From Franzmannia pantelleriensis (GTDB lineage: Bacteria; Pseudomonadota; Gammaproteobacteria; Pseudomonadales; Halomonadaceae): a stretch of 38,858 nucleotides of DNA. Under the pieces are notes generated by a model. It did not search any database. It saw only the letters and a list, made by a program, of their open reading frames with translations, and was not told where the DNA came from. The position numbers were made by a program, and so were the translations under genes. Location: positions 163,750-202,607 of the forward strand of contig NZ_FNGH01000010.1 of NCBI RefSeq assembly GCF_900102875.1, in the 5' to 3' direction. This document shows, piece after piece, positions 34,234 to 38,858 of the stretch (positions within the stretch are counted from its first letter, which is position 1; the number at the start of each line of letters is the position of its first letter).

Positions 34234-34354
34234 GGAGCTGATCCGGCGACAGGCCTGCGAGGAGGCGCTGTGAATACTTCCCTGTACGCTACCGATTCCT
34301 TCCCTGGAATCGGACCTCCTCTTCGGCCTGCCCCCGGCGCTCCTCGCTGAGGAG
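34234..34354. repeat. REP/MITE-like intergenic palindromic element
   Basis: An imperfect long inverted repeat has outer arms at about 34234-34265 and 34315-34344 (shared blocks GGAG, CAGGCC and GAGGAGG). It encloses a perfect 8-bp hairpin CCGATTCC/GGAATCGG (34292-34299, 34306-34313) with loop TTCCCT. A second hairpin CTCCTC/GAGGAG follows at 34340-34354. It occupies most of the 208-bp gap between the M19-like and DUF5943 genes. The layout resembles dispersed intergenic repeats of halomonads, but only one copy is present here. Confidence 0.5.
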
Positions 34355-34372
34355 TCGCCTCAGCCGCTATCG

Positions 34373-35350
<978 letters not shown>

Positions 35351-35476
35351 GGGAGGGTCTCCGGCAGTGACGTGGACGTGCCGGCAGCATAGCGCCGCCC
35401 CATGGGCAGGCGACGCTTGGAAACGACGGGGGAAATCCCAAAAGCGTCATGGCTGTCGCGATCTCGATAACCGCGC

Positions 35477-36196
35477 TTACAACTGCTCCAGGTAGCCGGT
35501 ACCGCCGAGGTTGTTCATCTGCTGGCGGATCCAGGCGCTGCGCCGCTCGACGTGGGCACTGGGCTGTGCGGCGCTCCAGTTGCGCGGGCTGGGAAGGATA
35601 GCCGCCAGTCGGCTGGCCTGGTGAGCGTTGAGTTGGCTGGCGGAGACGCCGAAATAGTGCTGGGCTGCAGCCTCCAGGCCGAATACGCCGCTGTCCCACT
35701 CGGCGATATTGAGATAGACCTCGAGGATGCGCTCCTTGGGCCAGAGGGTCTCGATCAGCAGCGTGAACCACGCCTCGAGCCCCTTGCGCAGCCAGCTTCG
35801 GCCGGTCCATAGGAACAGGTTCTTGGCGGTTTGCTGGCTGATGGTGCTGGCACCGCGCAGGCGACCTCCCTGGCGGCTGGCTTCCCAAGCACGTCGCATC
35901 TCGTCCACATCGAAACCGCGGTGGTGGGGAAAACGCTGATCCTCGGCGGCGATCACCGCCAGCTTGGCGTGATCGGAGAGCGCTTCCCAGCGGCGCCACT
36001 GCTGCTCGATACGAATCGGCTCGCGGCTCACCCAAGACTCGACCTTGCGTTCCACCATCACCATCGAGCCAAACACCGGCACCACGCGAAACAGCAGCAC
36101 CAGCAGCACCGACAAGGCGACAAAGCCGATCACTGCATACAGCAGGGCACGCATCACGCCACGTAGCGTGACTCGGTGTCGCCAGGCCAGGGCCAT
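35477..36196 (-). CDS. mtgA: monofunctional peptidoglycan transglycosylase
   Basis: This 239-residue inner-membrane enzyme polymerises lipid II into glycan strands. One N-terminal membrane helix (RALLYAVIGFVALSVLLVLL) is followed by a glycosyltransferase family 51 domain with AAEDQRFPHHRGFDVDEM (catalytic Glu), GASTISQQTAKNLFLW, KERILEVYLNIAEW and GVFGLEAAAQHYFG. No transpeptidase domain is present, so it is MtgA-type. The ATG at 36196 is chosen because GAGGAG lies seven bases upstream; the frame extends to 36286. It sits between gbdR and the dgc genes but has no functional link to betaine metabolism. Confidence 0.94.
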   Translation of the reverse strand: MALAWRHRVTLRGVMRALLYAVIGFVALSVLLVLLFRVVPVFGSMVMVERKVESWVSREPIRIEQQWRRWEALSDHAKLAVIAAEDQRFPHHRGFDVDEMRRAWEASRQGGRLRGASTISQQTAKNLFLWTGRSWLRKGLEAWFTLLIETLWPKERILEVYLNIAEWDSGVFGLEAAAQHYFGVSASQLNAHQASRLAAILPSPRNWSAAQPSAHVERRSAWIRQQMNNLGGTGYLEQL

Positions 36197-36259
36197 AGCA
36201 TAACTCCTCGGGTCGGTGGCGCCGCGCGCCGGGGATAGCGAATACCGGCAGTATAACAA

Positions 36260-36284
36260 GCGCGCCCCGAGATTCGGGGCGCGC
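36260..36284 (-). terminator. terminator after gbdR
   Basis: A perfect 11-bp GC-rich stem (36260-36270 with 36274-36284, loop GAT) lies 32 bp downstream of the gbdR stop and separates it from the mtgA promoter region. Confidence 0.75.
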
Positions 36285-36315
36285 ACTCAACGCAGCGGGT
36301 CAAGCGAGGATACGC

Positions 36316-37431
36316 CTACAGCGGCACACTGGCATAGGTCGGCTCACCGCGGGCCTGGGCCAGCGCCAGCACGGCGCTCGACACCAGCTCCTGAGACGTC
36401 TCGGTGCGTGCTGCAGGCCCCAACACCGTCAACTCCACACTCTGCGACGAACGCGAGTGGCCCAGCCGCTCGTCCCGCGGCGGCATGCCGAAGTACTCGC
36501 GGTAGCACTTGGAGAAGTGCGGGGTGGAGACGAAACCACACGCCGAGGCGACTTCGATGATCGACATCGGCGTCTGCTTGAGCAGCTGCCGCGCCCGGGT
36601 CAGCCGCAGCTTGAGATAATAGCGTGACGGCGAACAGTTCAGGTACTTCTGAAACAAGCGCTCCAGCTGGCGACGGGAGACGTCCACATATTGGCCCAGC
36701 TCGTCGAGGCCGATGGGCTCCTCCAGATTGGCCTCCATCAGGGCGACGATCTCCAGCAACTTGGGCTGCGTGGTACCCAGCACATGCTTGAGCGGCACCC
36801 GCTGCTGATCCTGTTCGTTGCGCACCCGGTCGTAGATGAACATTTCCGAGATGCCAGCGGCGAGCTCGCGTCCGTGATCGCGACCGATAAGGTTGAGCAT
36901 CATGTCGAGCGGCGCAGTACCGCCGGACGCCGTGGCGCGGTCGCGGTCGATGGAGAACAGGCGAGTGGTCAGTGCCACCCGCGGGAAGGCTTCCTGCATG
37001 GCCGCCAGACACTCCCAGTGGATACTGGTCTCGTAGCCGTCGAGCAGGCCGGCACGTGCCAGCGCCCAGCTACCGGTGCACACCGAGCCGAGGCGCCGCG
37101 ATTGACGCGCCTGGGACTGCAGCCAGTGAACGTGCTCGCGCTGCACGCTGCGACTGGGCCCTACCCCGCCGCAGACAATCACCATGTCGAGTGACAGCGG
37201 CACGGCCGTGGCGGCATCCGGCGTCACCTGCAGGCCGTCACTGGCGCGTACCGGACCACCGTCGTGGCTCAGGGTGTACCAGCGATATAGCTCACGCCCG
37301 GCCAGCTGATTGGCCATGCGCAGCGGTTCAATGGCCGAGGCCAGCGAAATCAGGGTGAAATTGTCCAGTAGCAAGAAACCCAGGGTCTGGGGGGCTGTGG
37401 GGGGACGGGCAGCCTGGGAGGGTAACGTCAT
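36316..37431 (-). CDS. gbdR: GbdR-type AraC family activator of betaine catabolism
   Basis: This 371-residue regulator has a GlxA layout: an N-terminal DJ-1/PfpI-like domain (about 15-190; LGFLLLDNFTLISLASAIEP, VIVCGGVGPS and GSVCTGSWALARAGLLDGY) that in GbdR senses glycine betaine and dimethylglycine, and a C-terminal AraC helix-turn-helix pair (about 220-330; VDVSRRQLERLFQKYLNCSP and FVSTPHFSKCYREYFGMPP). GGAG lies just before the ATG. Length matches pseudomonad GbdR (about 367). Placement near dgc and on the same replicon segment as gbcAB supports the call over other GlxA-type regulators. It should activate gbcA, gbcB and the dgc operon. Confidence 0.87.
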   Translation of the reverse strand: MTLPSQAARPPTAPQTLGFLLLDNFTLISLASAIEPLRMANQLAGRELYRWYTLSHDGGPVRASDGLQVTPDAATAVPLSLDMVIVCGGVGPSRSVQREHVHWLQSQARQSRRLGSVCTGSWALARAGLLDGYETSIHWECLAAMQEAFPRVALTTRLFSIDRDRATASGGTAPLDMMLNLIGRDHGRELAAGISEMFIYDRVRNEQDQQRVPLKHVLGTTQPKLLEIVALMEANLEEPIGLDELGQYVDVSRRQLERLFQKYLNCSPSRYYLKLRLTRARQLLKQTPMSIIEVASACGFVSTPHFSKCYREYFGMPPRDERLGHSRSSQSVELTVLGPAARTETSQELVSSAVLALAQARGEPTYASVPL

Positions 37432-37667
37432 GGGTCACTCCAGCACGGTTGGCATTGGGAGGTCGCCGGTAACACCGCCGACCGCTGTTATCGTTGTTAG
37501 GTGTCGCTGCTGCATGTCGCAAACAGGTACGTCTCCCGGCAATGTAATCGGGTAGCGACGCTGACACAGCTCAAATTTGCCTATCGCATCCCCAAGATGC
37601 AGTAAGCCATGACAATCAATGTCGCGAATCGGCATGCCAATGCCGCTTCCATTGCCGTCTCCTGAAC

Positions 37668-37699
37668 CACGACGCCACTGCAGAGGCAGCGGCGTCGTG
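37668..37699 (-). terminator. terminator after fghA
   Basis: A two-part stem, CACGACGCC/GGCGTCGTG outside (37668-37676, 37691-37699) and CTGC/GCAG inside, begins 21 bp beyond the fghA stop. The remaining bases up to the gbdR start (37432-37667) hold the gbdR promoter region and a small CGGCAT/ATGCCG inverted repeat at 37630-37645. Confidence 0.65.
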
Positions 37700-37719
37700 A
37701 ATCACTAACCGGCAGCCGT

Positions 37720-38577
37720 TCAGCGCTTCTTGAACAGGTGCTCGGCGTGATAGCGAAGATGGTCTTCGATGAAGGAGGCGATGAAGAAATAGCTGTGGTC
37801 ATAGCCCGGCTGACGGCGCAGGGTCAGCGGATGATCGTGCTCGGCGCAGACCGCCTCGAGACGCTCGGGCCGCAGCTGTTCGTCGAGGAAGTTGTCAGCC
37901 TCGCCCTGGTCGATGAACAGCGGCTGTCGCGAGGCGCCCTTGGCCACCAGCTCGCAGGCATCGTACTGGGTCCAACTGCCCGGATCGTCACCCAGATAGT
38001 TGCCGAAGGCTTTCTTGCCCCACGGGCAGGTGGTGGGATTGACGACCGGCGCAAAGGCCGACACCGAGGTGTAGTGGCCTGGCCGACGCAGCGACAGTAC
38101 CAGTGCCCCATGGCCGCCCATGGAGTGCCCGCTGATCGCCTCGCGGCCGTTGACCGGGAAGTGCTGGCGCACCACCGAAGGCAGCTCCTCTGCCACGTAG
38201 TCGTACATGCGGTAGTGCTTCGACCACGGCGCCTGGGTGGCGTTGACATAGAAACCGGCGCCGGAGCCGAAGTCGTAACTGTCATGCTCACCCGGCAGAT
38301 CGGTGCCCCGTGGGCTGGTATCGGGGCAGACGATGGCGATGCCCAGCTCGGCGGCGAGGCGCTGAGCGCCGGCTTTCTGCATGAAATTCTCATCGGTGCA
38401 GGTCAGCCCGGACAGCCACCAGAGTAGCGGCACCCGCTCGTTTTCGGCCTGGGGCGGCAGATAGATGGCAAAGATCATCTCGCAATCCAGCGCCCGGGAG
38501 TGGTGCTTGTAGCGCTTCAGCCAGCCGCCGAAGGATTTGTTGGCCGACACCAGTTCCAACTGTTCGCTCATGGTCAT
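37720..38577 (-). CDS. fghA: S-formylglutathione hydrolase
   Basis: This 285-residue esterase-D-type serine hydrolase cleaves S-formylglutathione to formate and glutathione, the second step of formaldehyde detoxification. Signatures: CEMIFAIYLPPQAE, PLLWWLSGLTCTDENFMQKA, nucleophile Ser in ISGHSMGGHGALVLSL, Asp region FIDQGEADNFL and His in PGYDHSYFFIASFIEDHL. AGGAG sits eight bases before the ATG at 38577; a frame extension to 38616 is not supported. It follows the formaldehyde dehydrogenase gene on the same strand. In this context it handles formaldehyde released by the betaine and dimethylglycine demethylases. Confidence 0.95.
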   Translation of the reverse strand: MTMSEQLELVSANKSFGGWLKRYKHHSRALDCEMIFAIYLPPQAENERVPLLWWLSGLTCTDENFMQKAGAQRLAAELGIAIVCPDTSPRGTDLPGEHDSYDFGSGAGFYVNATQAPWSKHYRMYDYVAEELPSVVRQHFPVNGREAISGHSMGGHGALVLSLRRPGHYTSVSAFAPVVNPTTCPWGKKAFGNYLGDDPGSWTQYDACELVAKGASRQPLFIDQGEADNFLDEQLRPERLEAVCAEHDHPLTLRRQPGYDHSYFFIASFIEDHLRYHAEHLFKKR

Positions 38578-38603
38578 GTGGCGTTCTCCTATAAGCCGAT
38601 AAA

Positions 38604-38629
38604 CCCCGGCCACCACTGGATAGCCGGGG
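38604..38629 (-). terminator. weak hairpin between adhC and fghA
   Basis: CCCCGGC/GCCGGGG (38604-38610, 38623-38629) with a 12-base loop and a short T-tract afterwards on the minus strand. It may attenuate read-through from adhC into fghA and not end transcription fully. Confidence 0.4.
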
Positions 38630-38702
38630 AATTCCGCGCACTCTGATTCAGCAACAGCCGTGGCGCGTATTGCTCTAACGATTCGCGCGGCAGCGGGCGC
38701 GT

Positions 38703-38858
38703 TTAAAAATGCAACACCGTACGAATGCTCTTGCCGGCATGCAGTAGCTCGAAGGCCTCGTTGATCTGCTCGAACGGCATGTCGTGGGTGACGAACTCAT
38801 CGATCTTCAGCTCGCCGTTCATGTAGCGCTCCACGTAGCCCGGCAGCTCCGTGCGACC
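38703..38858 (-). CDS. adhC: S-(hydroxymethyl)glutathione dehydrogenase (class III ADH), C-terminal part
   Basis: The last 51 codons of a minus-strand gene run off the window edge and stop at TAA (38703-38705). The translation starts GRTELPGYVERYMNGELKID, continues through FVTHDMPFEQINEAFELLH and ends GKSIRTVLHF, the standard C-terminus of glutathione-dependent formaldehyde dehydrogenase (also called frmA). The enzyme oxidises S-hydroxymethylglutathione to S-formylglutathione with NAD+. Its neighbour fghA takes the next step. The catalytic and zinc regions are outside the window. Confidence 0.92.
   Translation of the reverse strand, partial: GRTELPGYVERYMNGELKIDEFVTHDMPFEQINEAFELLHAGKSIRTVLHF

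Noticed and set aside
37435-37635. Minus-strand 66-codon frame upstream of gbdR
   Set aside because: It ends just before the gbdR start and has no credible ribosome site or homology; it is probably promoter and leader sequence.

Overview
The window is GC-rich, tightly packed bacterial DNA that reads like a halophilic gammaproteobacterium of the Halomonas/Chromohalobacter group. This rests on gene content (two BCCT compatible-solute transporters, a full set of glycine betaine demethylation genes and a GbdR-type regulator, small acidic exported proteins) and not on any 16S sequence. I saw no rRNA, tRNA, insertion sequence, prophage or CRISPR array.

Layout. 0.3-4.4 kb: a periplasmic PQQ-type sugar dehydrogenase, then a TetR regulator and a DgcA-like flavoenzyme, both preceded by TGTACA-type operator candidates. 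4.4-10.1 kb: divergent gbcB and gbcA (glycine betaine monooxygenase reductase and Rieske oxygenase), followed by a sensor kinase and a sigma-54 response regulator. 10.2-10.9 kb: two small acidic exported proteins. 11.1-16.0 kb (minus strand): an NAD-type formate dehydrogenase operon with a fused NuoE-NuoF subunit, a molybdenum subunit and a 77-residue unknown. 16.2-18.9 kb: CsbD-like protein, PRC-barrel protein and BCCT transporter 1. 18.9-22.1 kb (minus): DnaQ-like exonuclease, cNMP/CBS/DUF294 protein and DUF4168 protein. 22.5-27.1 kb: EamA exporter, an EAL plus PAS-GGDEF pair and BCCT transporter 2. 27.1-37.4 kb (minus): the dimethylglycine demethylase locus (etfB, etfA, dgcB, dgcA, DUF5943, M19-like protein), then mtgA and gbdR. 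37.7-38.9 kb (minus): S-formylglutathione hydrolase and the 3' end of glutathione-dependent formaldehyde dehydrogenase.

How it fits together. BCCT carriers import betaine. GbcAB removes the first methyl group as formaldehyde, giving dimethylglycine. DgcAB with its dedicated EtfAB removes a second, giving sarcosine. AdhC, FghA and formate dehydrogenase can then oxidise the formaldehyde to CO2 while making NADH. Sarcosine oxidase, serine hydroxymethyltransferase and the FdhD maturation factor are not in the window. GbdR is the expected activator.

The least explained parts are: an orphan DgcA paralogue under its own TetR regulator; an M19 'dipeptidase' lacking most metal ligands; a divergent EtfAB with a repeated N-terminal motif; a hairpin-rich dgcA-dgcB spacer; and a repeat-like element within the dgc locus.
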